Below, piece by piece: positions 51,011-59,613 of a DNA stretch of 64,000 nucleotides. The stretch comes from Streptomyces humidus (GTDB taxonomy: Bacteria > Actinomycetota > Actinomycetes > Streptomycetales > Streptomycetaceae), in assembly GCF_014649655.1 (NCBI RefSeq), contig NZ_BMTL01000012.1:1-64000 (forward strand). The letters run 5' to 3'. Under the pieces are notes generated by a model. The model did no database searches. It was not told where the DNA came from and was given only the letters and a program-made list of their open reading frames with translations. The number at the start of each line of letters is the position of its first letter. Within the stretch, counting starts at the first letter, position 1. The translations under genes were made by a program, and so were the position numbers.

Positions 51011-51970
51011 GTGACTGCCCCCGGCACCGCCGCCACCCCCCAGCTCTCCTCCGCCGCCCCGGCCGTGGGTGCCGCCGACGCCCCCGGCCGACTGGGTGCC
51101 CTCGGCCCGGTGGGCCTGGTGCTCGCCGGCGGGATCTCGGTGCAGTTCGGCGGCGCGCTGGCGGTGACGCTGATGCCCAGGGCGGGCGCGCTGGGCGTGG
51201 TGGCGCTGCGGCTGCTGGTCGCGGCGGTGGTCCTGCTCGTGTTCTGCCGGCCGCGGCTGCGCGGCCACTCCCGTGCCGACTGGGGCACGGTCGTGGTCTT
51301 CGGCGGCACGCTGGCCGCGATGAACGGCCTGTTCTACCAGGCGCTGGACCGCATCCCGCTGGGCGCGGCGGTGACGCTGGAGGTCCTCGGTCCCCTCACG
51401 CTGTCGGTCGTCGTCTCGCGCCGGGCCCTGAACCTGGTGTGGGCGGGCCTGGCCCTGGTGGGCGTCTTCCTGCTCAGCGGGGGTGGCGGCCACGGCGGAG
51501 GGTTCGGCGGCGATCTCGACCTGGCGGGCGTCGCGTTCGCGCTGGGGGCGGGCGTGATGTGGGCGGCCTACATCGTCTTCAGCGCCCGCACCGGCCGCCG
51601 TTTCCCGAAGGCGGACGGGCTGGCCCTGGCGATGGCGGTGGGCGCGCTGCTCTTCCTTCCCCTGGGTCTCGTCGAGTCGGGCGCGAAACTGGCCGACCCG
51701 GTCACGCTGGGCCTGGGCGCAGCGGTCGCCCTGCTCTCCTCCGTCCTGCCGTACACCCTCGAACTCCTCGCCCTGCGCCGCCTGCCCGCCTCCACCTTCG
51801 CGGTCCTGATGAGCCTGGAACCGGCCGTCGCCGCCACGGCGGGCTTCCTCGTCCTCGACCAGGCCCTGACCGCGATCCAGGCGGCCGCGATCGCTCTGGT
51901 CGTCGCCGCGAGCATGGGCGCGGTCCGCACGCAGGTGGGTCGCCCGAAGACGGCGGTCCCCGAGGTGTGA
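51011..51970 (+). CDS. EamA-family exporter (RhtA-like)
   Basis: A 319-residue drug/metabolite transporter with ten helices in two EamA repeats. The RhtA-like pattern includes ISVQFGGALAVTLMPRAGALGVVALRLL, MNGLFYQALDRIPLGAAVTLEVLGPL and SSVLPYTLELLALRRLPASTFAVLMSLEPAVAA. RhtA exports threonine/homoserine. A Gly/His-rich loop follows helix 5. The GTG at 51011 has CAGGA upstream; a GTG at 50966 is also in frame. Confidence 0.85.
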   Translation: MTAPGTAATPQLSSAAPAVGAADAPGRLGALGPVGLVLAGGISVQFGGALAVTLMPRAGALGVVALRLLVAAVVLLVFCRPRLRGHSRADWGTVVVFGGTLAAMNGLFYQALDRIPLGAAVTLEVLGPLTLSVVVSRRALNLVWAGLALVGVFLLSGGGGHGGGFGGDLDLAGVAFALGAGVMWAAYIVFSARTGRRFPKADGLALAMAVGALLFLPLGLVESGAKLADPVTLGLGAAVALLSSVLPYTLELLALRRLPASTFAVLMSLEPAVAATAGFLVLDQALTAIQAAAIALVVAASMGAVRTQVGRPKTAVPEV

Positions 51971-52185
51971 GCGGGCCCTCCGGGGCTCCGAGGCCTGCCC
52001 GCTCGCCGCTCCGAGGCGTGCCTGCCGGTCGCTCCGAGGCATGCCTGTGGGGTGGCGTCGAGGCGGGCCTGCGGGGTGGCGTCCTGGCGTGCCTGCCGGG
52101 GGTTGTGGCGGGCTCGCGGAAGGTCCGAGGCATGCCCGGCGGCGGCCTGACGTGAGCCGCCGCCCTCCCCGGGGCGTCACCGCCC

Positions 52186-52327
52186 GCCCGCCCGCTCCCG
52201 CTCCCGCTCCCGCTTCCCGCCCGCTCCCGCTTCCCGCCGGCCCGTCCCCACTCCCGCCCCCCCCCGTTGCCCCGCGCCGGTCCGTCCCCGCTCCGGCCCC
52301 CGCCCCCATCCCCACCCCCCCCCGTGC
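52186..52327. repeat. pyrimidine-rich tract with CTCCCG repeats
   Basis: Long C-runs (up to nine) and repeated GCTCCCGCTTCCCGC units on the + strand give a strongly asymmetric segment, with potential for i-motif, triplex or, on the other strand, G-quadruplex. Confidence 0.6.
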
Positions 52328-52361
52328 GGCCCGGCGGAAACGGGCATCGCGTCAATTCATG

Positions 52362-52373
52362 CAAGCATGCTTG
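52362..52373. promoter_or_regulatory. 12-bp palindrome upstream of the terpene-type operon
   Basis: CAAGCATGCTTG is a perfect palindrome 33 bp before the first gene of the operon. Its size fits a TetR-family half-site pair, and the operon's last gene encodes a TetR protein. Binding is inferred. Confidence 0.5.
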
Positions 52374-52406
52374 ATTGTTTCCTCGCTCGCTGCCATGCTC
52401 CACCCC

Positions 52407-53201
52407 ATGGCCGACCCGACCCCCGTGCTCGACGACCTCCGCGCCGAAAGCGACGAACTCGACCGGCTGACAGCCGAGTTGGGACCGGAGCAATGGAGGC
52501 TTCCCACCCCCGCCCCCGGCTGGACCGTCGCCCACCAGATCGCGCATCTCGCCTGGACCGACCACTCCTCCGTGCTGGCCGTGACCGACCAGGACGCGTT
52601 CGCCCGTGAGGTCGAGAAGGCGCTGGCCGCGCCCGGAGACTTCGTCGACAACGGCGCCGAGGAGGGTGCGGCGAAACCGCCCGCCCAGCTCCTCGCCGAC
52701 TGGCGGGCCGGACGCCGGGCACTGGACGAGGCCCTGCGGGCGGCCCCGGCGGGAGCGCGTTTCCCCTGGTACGGACCGCCCATGGCCGTCGCCTCGATGG
52801 CCACCGCCCGGCTCATGGAGACCTGGGCGCACGGCCTGGACGTGGCGGAGGCGCTGGGCACGGTCCCCGTGCCCACCGATCGGCTCCGGCACATCGTCCG
52901 TCTCGGCGTGCGCACCCGTGACTTCGCCTTCGGCGTGCACGGACTGCCCACGCCGTTCGAGGAGTTCCGCGTCGAACTGCGCAGCCCCTCCGGCGAGTCG
53001 TGGACCTACGGCCCGGAGGACGCCACGGACCGCGTCACCGGCCCCGCTCTCGACTTCTGCCTGCTGGTCACCCAGCGCGCCCACCGCGCCGACCTCGCCC
53101 TGCGCGCCGAGGGCGCCGACGCCGACCGCTGGCTGGACGTCGCCCAGGCCTTCGCCGGGCCGCCCGGCGCCGGCCGCCCGCCGAAGGGAGTCGCGTCGTG
53201 A
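52407..53201 (+). CDS. TIGR03084-family (DinB-like maleylpyruvate-isomerase fold) protein
   Basis: A 264-residue protein of the TIGR03084 type: LDDLRAESDELDRLTAELGPEQW, PTPAPGWTVAHQIAHLAWTDH (metal-ligand His residues), and METWAHGLDVAEALG. The fold is the DinB/MDMPI four-helix bundle that binds a divalent metal, some members using mycothiol. It is the first gene of an eight-gene operon; its stop overlaps the next start as GTGA. The start at 52407 lacks a good ribosome-binding site; 52395 is an alternative. Its role in the pathway is unknown. Confidence 0.85.
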   Translation: MADPTPVLDDLRAESDELDRLTAELGPEQWRLPTPAPGWTVAHQIAHLAWTDHSSVLAVTDQDAFAREVEKALAAPGDFVDNGAEEGAAKPPAQLLADWRAGRRALDEALRAAPAGARFPWYGPPMAVASMATARLMETWAHGLDVAEALGTVPVPTDRLRHIVRLGVRTRDFAFGVHGLPTPFEEFRVELRSPSGESWTYGPEDATDRVTGPALDFCLLVTQRAHRADLALRAEGADADRWLDVAQAFAGPPGAGRPPKGVAS

Positions 53202-54898
53202 GCGTGCTCCGCGTCGGCAACGCCTCCGGCTTCTACGGCGACCGCTTCGACGCCCTGCGCGAGATGCTCACCGGCGGCGAACTCGACGTCCTCACCGGCG
53301 ACTACCTCGCCGAGCTGACCATGCTCATCCTCGGGCGCGACCGGCTCAAGGACCCCGCCGCCGGGTACGCCCGCACCTTCCTGCGCCAGCTGGAGGAGTC
53401 CCTCGGCCTCGCCCACGAGCGGGGCGTGCGGATCGTCACCAACGCGGGCGGCCTCAATCCGGCCGGACTCGCCGACGCCGTACGGCAGTTGGCGGACCGG
53501 CTCGGCATCCCGGTCCGCGTCGCGCACGTCGAGGGCGACGACCTTGGGCCCCGGTACCCCGGCAGCCTCACCGCCCACGCCTACCTCGGCGGCTTCGGCA
53601 TCGCCGCGTGTCTGCGCGAGGGCGCGGACGTCGTCGTCGCCGGACGGGTCACCGACGCGGCCCTCGTGACCGGTCCCGCCGTCGCCCGCTTCGGCTGGGA
53701 GCCGGCGCAGTACGACCGGCTCGCGGGCGCGGTCGTCGCCGGTCACGTCCTGGAGTGCGGGACGCAGGCCACCGGCGGCAACTACGCCTTCTTCGCCGAG
53801 GGCGGCGGCCCTCTCGGGGGCGGCCGCGACCTGCGACGGCCCGGCTTCCCCCTCGCCGAGATCCACGAGGACGGCAGCTGCGTCATCACCAAGCACCCCG
53901 GGACGGGCGGCTTCGTCGACGTCGGCACGGTGACCGCGCAGCTCCTGTACGAGACCGCCGGCGCCCGGTACGCCGGGCCCGACGTCACCGCCCGCCTGGA
54001 CACGGTGCGGCTCGCCCAGGACGGCCCCGACCGGGTGCGGATCCACGGCGTGCGCGGCGAGGCCCCGCCCCCGGACCTCAAGGTCGGCCGCACCCGTCTC
54101 GGCGGCTTCCGCAACGAGATCGTCTTCGTGCTCACCGGTCTCGACATCGAGGCCAAGGCCGCGCTCGTGCAGGAGCAGATGGCGGACGCGTTCGCCAAGT
54201 CCCGCCCTGCCGAGGTCCGCTGGGAGCTGGTCCGCACCGACCGGCCGGACGCCGACACCGAGGAGACGGCGAGCGCGCTGCTGCGGCTCGTCGTCCGTGA
54301 TCCTGAACAGGCTCTCGTGGGGCGTGCGTTGAGCGGGGCGGCGATCGAACTGGCCCTCGCCGGCTATCCCGGCTTCCATGTGCTCGCCCCGCCCGGGAAG
54401 GGGGCCCCGTACGGGGTGTTCGAGGCCGCGTACGTGCCGCAGGAGGACGTCGAGCACGTCGCCGTACTCGACGACGGACGTCGTATCCCGGTCCCGCCGC
54501 CCGCCGGCACCCGCCCGCTCGAACCGACGGCGGCGCCGGACCTGCCGGAGCCGCTGCCCCCGGGACCGGTGCGCCGCGCGCCTCTCGGGCTCGTCGCCGG
54601 CGCCCGCAGCGGCGACAAGGGCTCCGACGCCAACGTGGGGGTGTGGGCCCGCACCGACGAGTCCTGGCGCTGGCTCGCCCACGAGCTGACCGTCGAGCGG
54701 TTCCGGCAGCTCCTCCCGGAGACCCGGACGCTGGCCGTCACCCGCCACGTCCTGCCCCGCCTGCGCGCCGTGAACTTCGTCGTCGAGGGCCTCCTCGGCG
54801 CCGGCGTCGCCGCCCAGCACCGCTTCGACCCGCAGGCGAAAGCGCTCGGCGAATGGCTGCGCTCCCGCTGCCTGGACATCCCGGAGGCCTTGCTTTGA
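53198..54898 (+). CDS. acyclic terpene utilisation AtuA-family protein
   Basis: A 566-residue AtuA-like protein (DUF1446) with a C-terminal ferredoxin-fold-like AtuA domain. Recognised by VGNASGFYGDRFDALREML, GDYLAELTMLILGRDR, IVTNAGGLNPAGLADAV, VAGRVTDAALVTGPAV, and, near the end, GARSGDKGSDANVGVWARTDE. In Pseudomonas, AtuA is needed for growth on citronellol, though its activity is unknown. GAAGGGAG precedes the GTG by 7 bases and the start overlaps the previous stop. It is followed with a TTGA overlap by the carboxylase beta gene. Confidence 0.9.
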   Translation: MSVLRVGNASGFYGDRFDALREMLTGGELDVLTGDYLAELTMLILGRDRLKDPAAGYARTFLRQLEESLGLAHERGVRIVTNAGGLNPAGLADAVRQLADRLGIPVRVAHVEGDDLGPRYPGSLTAHAYLGGFGIAACLREGADVVVAGRVTDAALVTGPAVARFGWEPAQYDRLAGAVVAGHVLECGTQATGGNYAFFAEGGGPLGGGRDLRRPGFPLAEIHEDGSCVITKHPGTGGFVDVGTVTAQLLYETAGARYAGPDVTARLDTVRLAQDGPDRVRIHGVRGEAPPPDLKVGRTRLGGFRNEIVFVLTGLDIEAKAALVQEQMADAFAKSRPAEVRWELVRTDRPDADTEETASALLRLVVRDPEQALVGRALSGAAIELALAGYPGFHVLAPPGKGAPYGVFEAAYVPQEDVEHVAVLDDGRRIPVPPPAGTRPLEPTAAPDLPEPLPPGPVRRAPLGLVAGARSGDKGSDANVGVWARTDESWRWLAHELTVERFRQLLPETRTLAVTRHVLPRLRAVNFVVEGLLGAGVAAQHRFDPQAKALGEWLRSRCLDIPEALL

Positions 54899-56493
54899 CG
54901 GTCATCACGTCCGCCCTGGACGTCCACGGCCCCGACTACCGCGCACACCGCGAGGCCATGCTCGCCAAGCTCGCCGGCCTCGACGCCGAGCACGCGAAGG
55001 CGCTGGCGGGGGGCGGGGAGAAGTACTTCTCCCGGCACCGCGCCCGCGGCAAGCTCCTCGCCCGTGAGCGCATCGAGCTGCTCCTCGACCCCGACACCCC
55101 GTTCCTCGAACTGTCGCCGCTGGCCGCCTGGGGCAGCGATTACACGGTGGGCGCGTCCCTGGTCACCGGCATCGGCGTCGTCGAGGGCGTCGAGTGCCTG
55201 ATCACCGCGAACGACCCGACCGTGCGCGGGGGCGCCAGCAACCCCTGGTCGCTGAAGAAAGCCCTGCGCGCCGACGACATCGCCCTGGCCAACCGGCTGC
55301 CCTTCATCAGCCTGGTGGAGTCCGGCGGGGCCGACCTGCCCTCGCAGAAGGAGATCTTCATCCCGGGCGGGGCCGTCTTCCGCGACCTGACCCGGCTCTC
55401 CGCCGCGGGCGTCCCGACCGTCGCCGTGGTGTTCGGCAACTCGACCGCGGGAGGCGCGTACATCCCCGGCATGTCCGACCACGTGATCATGGTCAAGGAA
55501 CGGGCGAAGGTGTTCCTGGGCGGCCCGCCGCTTGTGAAGATGGCCACCGGCGAGGAGAGCGACGACGAGTCGCTGGGCGGTGCGGAGATGCACGCGCGCG
55601 TGTCGGGTCTCGCCGACCACTTCGCCGTCGACGAACACGACGCCCTGCGCCAGGCGCGCCGCGTGGTGGCCCGTCTCAACCACCGCAAGGCGTACCCGGA
55701 TCCCGGCCCGGCCGTCCCTCCGAAGTATGACGAGGAGGAGCTCCTGGGCATCGTCCCCGGCGACCTGCGCACCCCCTTCGACCCGCGCGAGGTGATCGCC
55801 CGGATCGTCGACGGCTCCGACTTCGACGAGTTCAAGCCCCTGTACGGGACGAGCCTCGTCACCGGCTGGGCCGCCCTGCACGGCTACCCCGTCGGGATCC
55901 TGGCCAACGCCCAGGGCGTGCTCTTCAGCGCGGAGTCCCAGAAGGCCGCCCAGTTCATCCAGCTCGCCAACCAGCGCGACATCCCGCTGCTCTTCCTGCA
56001 CAACACCACCGGCTACATGGTCGGCAAGGAGTACGAGCAGGGCGGCATCATCAAGCACGGCGCGATGATGATCAACGCGGTCTCCAACTCGAGGGTCCCG
56101 CATCTGTCCGTGCTCATGGGCGCGTCGTACGGCGCCGGCCACTACGGCATGTGCGGGCGCGCCTACGACCCCCGGTTCCTCTTCGCCTGGCCGAGCGCCA
56201 AGTCGGCCGTGATGGGTCCGCAGCAGCTCGCCGGGGTCCTGTCCATCGTCGCCCGGCAGTCGGCGGCCGCGAAGGGCCGGCTCTACGACGACGACGCCGA
56301 CGCCGCCCTGCGCGCCATGGTGGAGCAGCAGATCGAGTCCGAGTCGCTGCCGATGTTCCTCTCGGGCCGGCTCTACGACGACGGCGTCATCGACCCGCGC
56401 GACACCCGCACCGTGCTCGGCCTGTGCCTGTCGGCCGTCCACACGGCCCCGTACGAGGGCGCCCGCGGCGGCTTCGGCGTCTTCCGGATGTGA
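54895..56493 (+). CDS. acyl-CoA carboxylase beta (carboxyltransferase) subunit
   Basis: A 532-residue carboxyltransferase of the methylcrotonyl-/geranyl-CoA carboxylase branch. Seen are YFSRHRARGKLLARERIELLLDP, NDPTVRGGASNPWSLKKALRA, VVFGNSTAGGAYIPGMSDHVIMVKE, and FLHNTTGYMVGKEYEQGGIIKHGA. Propionyl-CoA carboxylases differ in the latter segments. The TTG at 54895 overlaps the AtuA stop, with GGAGG 8 bases upstream. Together with the alpha subunit it would carboxylate the gamma-carbon of a branched 2-enoyl-CoA. Confidence 0.9.
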   Translation: MTVITSALDVHGPDYRAHREAMLAKLAGLDAEHAKALAGGGEKYFSRHRARGKLLARERIELLLDPDTPFLELSPLAAWGSDYTVGASLVTGIGVVEGVECLITANDPTVRGGASNPWSLKKALRADDIALANRLPFISLVESGGADLPSQKEIFIPGGAVFRDLTRLSAAGVPTVAVVFGNSTAGGAYIPGMSDHVIMVKERAKVFLGGPPLVKMATGEESDDESLGGAEMHARVSGLADHFAVDEHDALRQARRVVARLNHRKAYPDPGPAVPPKYDEEELLGIVPGDLRTPFDPREVIARIVDGSDFDEFKPLYGTSLVTGWAALHGYPVGILANAQGVLFSAESQKAAQFIQLANQRDIPLLFLHNTTGYMVGKEYEQGGIIKHGAMMINAVSNSRVPHLSVLMGASYGAGHYGMCGRAYDPRFLFAWPSAKSAVMGPQQLAGVLSIVARQSAAAKGRLYDDDADAALRAMVEQQIESESLPMFLSGRLYDDGVIDPRDTRTVLGLCLSAVHTAPYEGARGGFGVFRM

Positions 56494-56498
56494 GGGAC

Positions 56499-58355
56499 AT
56501 GATTACTTCCGTTCTGGTGGCCAATCGCGGCGAGATCGCCTGCCGTGTCTTCCGGACCTGCCGCGAGGCGGGCATTCGCACCGTCGCCGTGCACTCGGAC
56601 GCCGACGCCGGCGCGCTCCACACGCGGGTGGCCGACGCGGCCGTGCGGCTGCCCGGCTCCACGCCCGCGGAGTCCTATCTGCGCGGCGACCTCGTGGTGA
56701 AGGCCGCCGTCGCGGCGGGCGCGGACGCCGTGCACCCCGGCTACGGATTCCTCTCCGAGAACGCCGGTTTCGCACGTGCCGTCCTGGACGCGGGCCTGGT
56801 CTGGATCGGGCCGCCGCCCGAGGCGATCGAGGCGATGGCGTCCAAGACCCGCGCCAAGCGGCTCATGGGCCTCGCGCCCCTGGCCCCGGACGAGGTGACG
56901 GAGGCCGAGCTGCCGGTGCTGGTGAAGGCGGCCGCGGGCGGCGGAGGGCGCGGGATGCGCGTCGTGCGCCGTCTGGAGGAGCTGGGCGCCGCCCTGGACG
57001 GCGCCCGCGCCGAGGCCGCGAGCGCCTTCGGCGACGGCGAGGTGTTCGTCGAGCCGTACGTCGAGAACGGCCGCCACGTCGAGGTCCAGATCCTCGCCGA
57101 CACGCACGGCACGGTGTGGGCTCTGGGCACCCGGGACTGCTCGCTGCAGCGACGGCACCAGAAGGTCGTCGAGGAGGCGCCCGCGCCCGGACTGCCGGAC
57201 GACGTCGCCGAGCGGCTGCGCACCCTGGCCGTGCGCGCCGCGCGCGCCGTGGACTACGTCGGCGCGGGCACCGTCGAGTTCCTCGTCGCCGACGGCCGGG
57301 CGCACTTCCTGGAGATGAACACCCGCCTCCAGGTCGAGCACCCCGTCACCGAGGCGGTCTTCGGCCTCGACCTGGTGGCAGAGCAGCTGAGGATCGCCGA
57401 GGGCGCGGCCCTGCCCGCCGAGCCGCCGCCCGCGCGCGGTCACGCCGTCGAGGCCCGCCTCTACGCCGAGGACCCGGCGGCCGACTGGACCCCGCAGACC
57501 GGTGTCCTGCACCGGCTGGCCGTCCCGGACGGCGTCCGCCTGGACACCGGCTTCGCCGACGGCGACGAGATCGGCGTCCACTACGACCCCATGCTCGCCA
57601 AGGTCGTCGCCCACGCCCCCACGCGCGCAGAGGCGATCCGCAGACTCGCGGGCGCGCTGGAGCGGTCGGCGGTCCACGGCCCGGTCACCAACCGCGAACT
57701 CCTCGTGCGCTCCCTGCGCCACGAGGAGTTCGCCTCGGCCCGCATGGACACCGGTTTCTACGGCCGTCACCTCGCCGAGCTGACCGAGCCGGCCCCCGAC
57801 CCGTACGCCCCGCTCGCGGCGGCTCTCGCCGAGGCGGCGGACACCGTCGCGCGCCGGGGCGTCGGCGGCTGGCGCAACCTGCCGTCCCAGCCGCAGACGA
57901 AGCGGTACGCGGTCGCGGGCCAGGAGACCGAGGTGCGCTACCGGCACACCCGCACCGGCCTCGCGGCCGAGGGCGTCCAGGTGGTGTCGGCCGCCGCCGA
58001 CCTGGTCGTCCTGGAGATCGACGGCGTACGGCGCCGCTTCGAGGTGGCCCGCCACGGCGACCGCGTCCACGTCGGCGCCGACGCCCTGACCGTCCTGCCC
58101 CGCTTCCCCGACCCGCAGGCCCAGCACGCGCCGGGCTCCCTGCTGGCGCCGATGCCGGGCACGGTCGTCAAGCTCGCGGACGGCCTCGTCACCGGATCGG
58201 GTGTCCGGGCCGGTGAACCGCTCCTCTGGCTCGAAGCGATGAAGATGCAACACGTCATCGCGGCCCCGGCGGACGGGACGGTGACGGCGTTGCACGTGAC
58301 GCAGGGACAGCAAGTAGAGGTCGGCACGCTCCTGGCAGTGGTGGAGAGCGGCTGA
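56499..58355 (+). CDS. acyl-CoA carboxylase alpha subunit (biotin carboxylase + BCCP)
   Basis: A 618-residue biotin-carrying subunit. The biotin carboxylase domain has ANRGEIACRVFRTCR, HPGYGFLSEN, AAAGGGGRGMRVV and MNTRLQVEHPVTE. The BCCP domain at the end has the biotinylation site EAMKMQHV. The stretch between the usual G-D-K (here ASK) and the glycine-rich ATP loop is roughly 14 residues shorter than in typical methylcrotonyl-CoA carboxylases. GAGGGA precedes the ATG; the gene begins 5 bp after the beta subunit. Confidence 0.9.
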   Translation: MITSVLVANRGEIACRVFRTCREAGIRTVAVHSDADAGALHTRVADAAVRLPGSTPAESYLRGDLVVKAAVAAGADAVHPGYGFLSENAGFARAVLDAGLVWIGPPPEAIEAMASKTRAKRLMGLAPLAPDEVTEAELPVLVKAAAGGGGRGMRVVRRLEELGAALDGARAEAASAFGDGEVFVEPYVENGRHVEVQILADTHGTVWALGTRDCSLQRRHQKVVEEAPAPGLPDDVAERLRTLAVRAARAVDYVGAGTVEFLVADGRAHFLEMNTRLQVEHPVTEAVFGLDLVAEQLRIAEGAALPAEPPPARGHAVEARLYAEDPAADWTPQTGVLHRLAVPDGVRLDTGFADGDEIGVHYDPMLAKVVAHAPTRAEAIRRLAGALERSAVHGPVTNRELLVRSLRHEEFASARMDTGFYGRHLAELTEPAPDPYAPLAAALAEAADTVARRGVGGWRNLPSQPQTKRYAVAGQETEVRYRHTRTGLAAEGVQVVSAAADLVVLEIDGVRRRFEVARHGDRVHVGADALTVLPRFPDPQAQHAPGSLLAPMPGTVVKLADGLVTGSGVRAGEPLLWLEAMKMQHVIAAPADGTVTALHVTQGQQVEVGTLLAVVESG

Positions 58356-58441
58356 CGAGCAGGGAGCGCGACCGCATCGAGACGCGGTTCCACCGCGTGA
58401 GCGGGACCAGCCACGACGAGCCGGCAGACGAAGGAGCCACC

Positions 58442-59584
58442 GTGACCACCCTCATCGAGTCCGACGAGCACAAGGCACTGCGAGCAGCGGTGTCGGCGTT
58501 CGCGAAGAGCCGCCCCCACGACGTCGACCACCGCGCCCTGTGGCAGGAGGCCGCCAAGCTCGGCTACATCGGCGTCAACCTGCCGGAGGCGTACGGCGGC
58601 GGAGGCGGCGGGATCACCGAACTGTCCCTGATCTGCGAAGAGCTGGGAGCCGCCGGCAACCCGCTGCTGATGATGATCGTCTCCCCGGCGATCTGTGGCA
58701 CGGTCATCGCCCGCTTCGGCACGGACGCCCAGAAGCAGGAATGGCTGCCCGCGATGGCCGACGGCAGCCGCCTCATGGCGTTCGGCATCACCGAGCCCGA
58801 CGCCGGCTCCAACAGCCACCGCATCACCACCACCGCCCGCCGCGACGGTGCGAGCGGCGACTGGCTGCTGACCGGCCGCAAGGTCTTCGTCTCCGGCGTC
58901 GACATCGCCGACGCCACCCTCATCGTCAGCCGCACCGAGGACGCCCGCACCGGCCGCCTCAAGCCCTGCCTGTTCATCGTCCCGAGGGACGCGCCCGGCT
59001 TCACCCGCCGCGCCATCGACATGGAACTGCACAGTGTGGAGCGGCAGTTCGAGCTGGTCCTGGACGACGTCCGGCTCCCCGCCGAGGCGCTCGTCGGTGG
59101 GGGAGAGGACGCGGGCCTGCTGCAACTGTTCGCCGGCCTCAACCCCGAGCGCGTCATGACGGCGGCCTTCGCGATCGGGATGGGCCGCCACGCCCTCGGG
59201 CGAGCCGTCGAGTACGCGCGCGAACGCACCGTCTGGAAGACGCCGATCGGCGCTCACCAGGCCATCGCGCACCCCCTCGCGCAGGCCCACATCGAGCTCG
59301 AACTGGCCCGGCTGATGACGCAGAAGGCGGCCCGCCTGTACGACGCGGGGGACGACGTCGGCGCGGGCGAGGCCGCCAACATGGCGAAGTACGCGGCCGG
59401 GGAGGCCTGTGTGAAGGCGGTCGACCAGGCCGTGCACACCCTCGGCGGCAACGGCCTCACGCGCGAGTTCGGGCTCGCCCGGCTGATAACGGCCTCCCGC
59501 GTGGCCCGCATCGCCCCGGTGAGCCGGGAGATGATTCTCAACTACGTCTCCCACCAGACCCTGGGTCTGCCCAAGTCGTACTAG
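58442..59584 (+). CDS. acyl-CoA dehydrogenase (AtuD/LiuA-like position)
   Basis: A 380-residue flavoprotein. Seen are ELSLICEELGAAGNPLL, AFGITEPDAGSNSHRITTTARRDG (FAD/substrate loop), and the C-terminal YARERTVWKTPIGAHQAIAHPLAQAHIELE and TLGGNGLTREFGLARLITASRVARIAPVSREMILN. The usual catalytic E-G-T is absent, and APVSREMI stands in that place, as in some branched-chain or terpenoid acyl-CoA dehydrogenases. AAGGAG lies 6 bases before the GTG at 58442. It would introduce the 2,3-double bond before carboxylation. Confidence 0.88.
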   Translation: MTTLIESDEHKALRAAVSAFAKSRPHDVDHRALWQEAAKLGYIGVNLPEAYGGGGGGITELSLICEELGAAGNPLLMMIVSPAICGTVIARFGTDAQKQEWLPAMADGSRLMAFGITEPDAGSNSHRITTTARRDGASGDWLLTGRKVFVSGVDIADATLIVSRTEDARTGRLKPCLFIVPRDAPGFTRRAIDMELHSVERQFELVLDDVRLPAEALVGGGEDAGLLQLFAGLNPERVMTAAFAIGMGRHALGRAVEYARERTVWKTPIGAHQAIAHPLAQAHIELELARLMTQKAARLYDAGDDVGAGEAANMAKYAAGEACVKAVDQAVHTLGGNGLTREFGLARLITASRVARIAPVSREMILNYVSHQTLGLPKSY

Positions 59585-59613
59585 GCCGCACCTTCGCCGT
59601 GCCAGGAGGAACC

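Larger units (their letters stand above)
51971..52406. other. intergenic region: degenerate repeats, pyrimidine tract, operator
   Basis: This 436-bp spacer precedes the terpene-type operon. 51971-52150 is a degenerate repeat of GGCTCCGAGGCCTGCC and GGGGTGGCGTC-like units. 52186-52327 is a C-rich, nearly purine-free tract with CTCCCG repeats. 52362-52373 is a 12-bp palindrome. No gene is supported. Confidence 0.5.
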
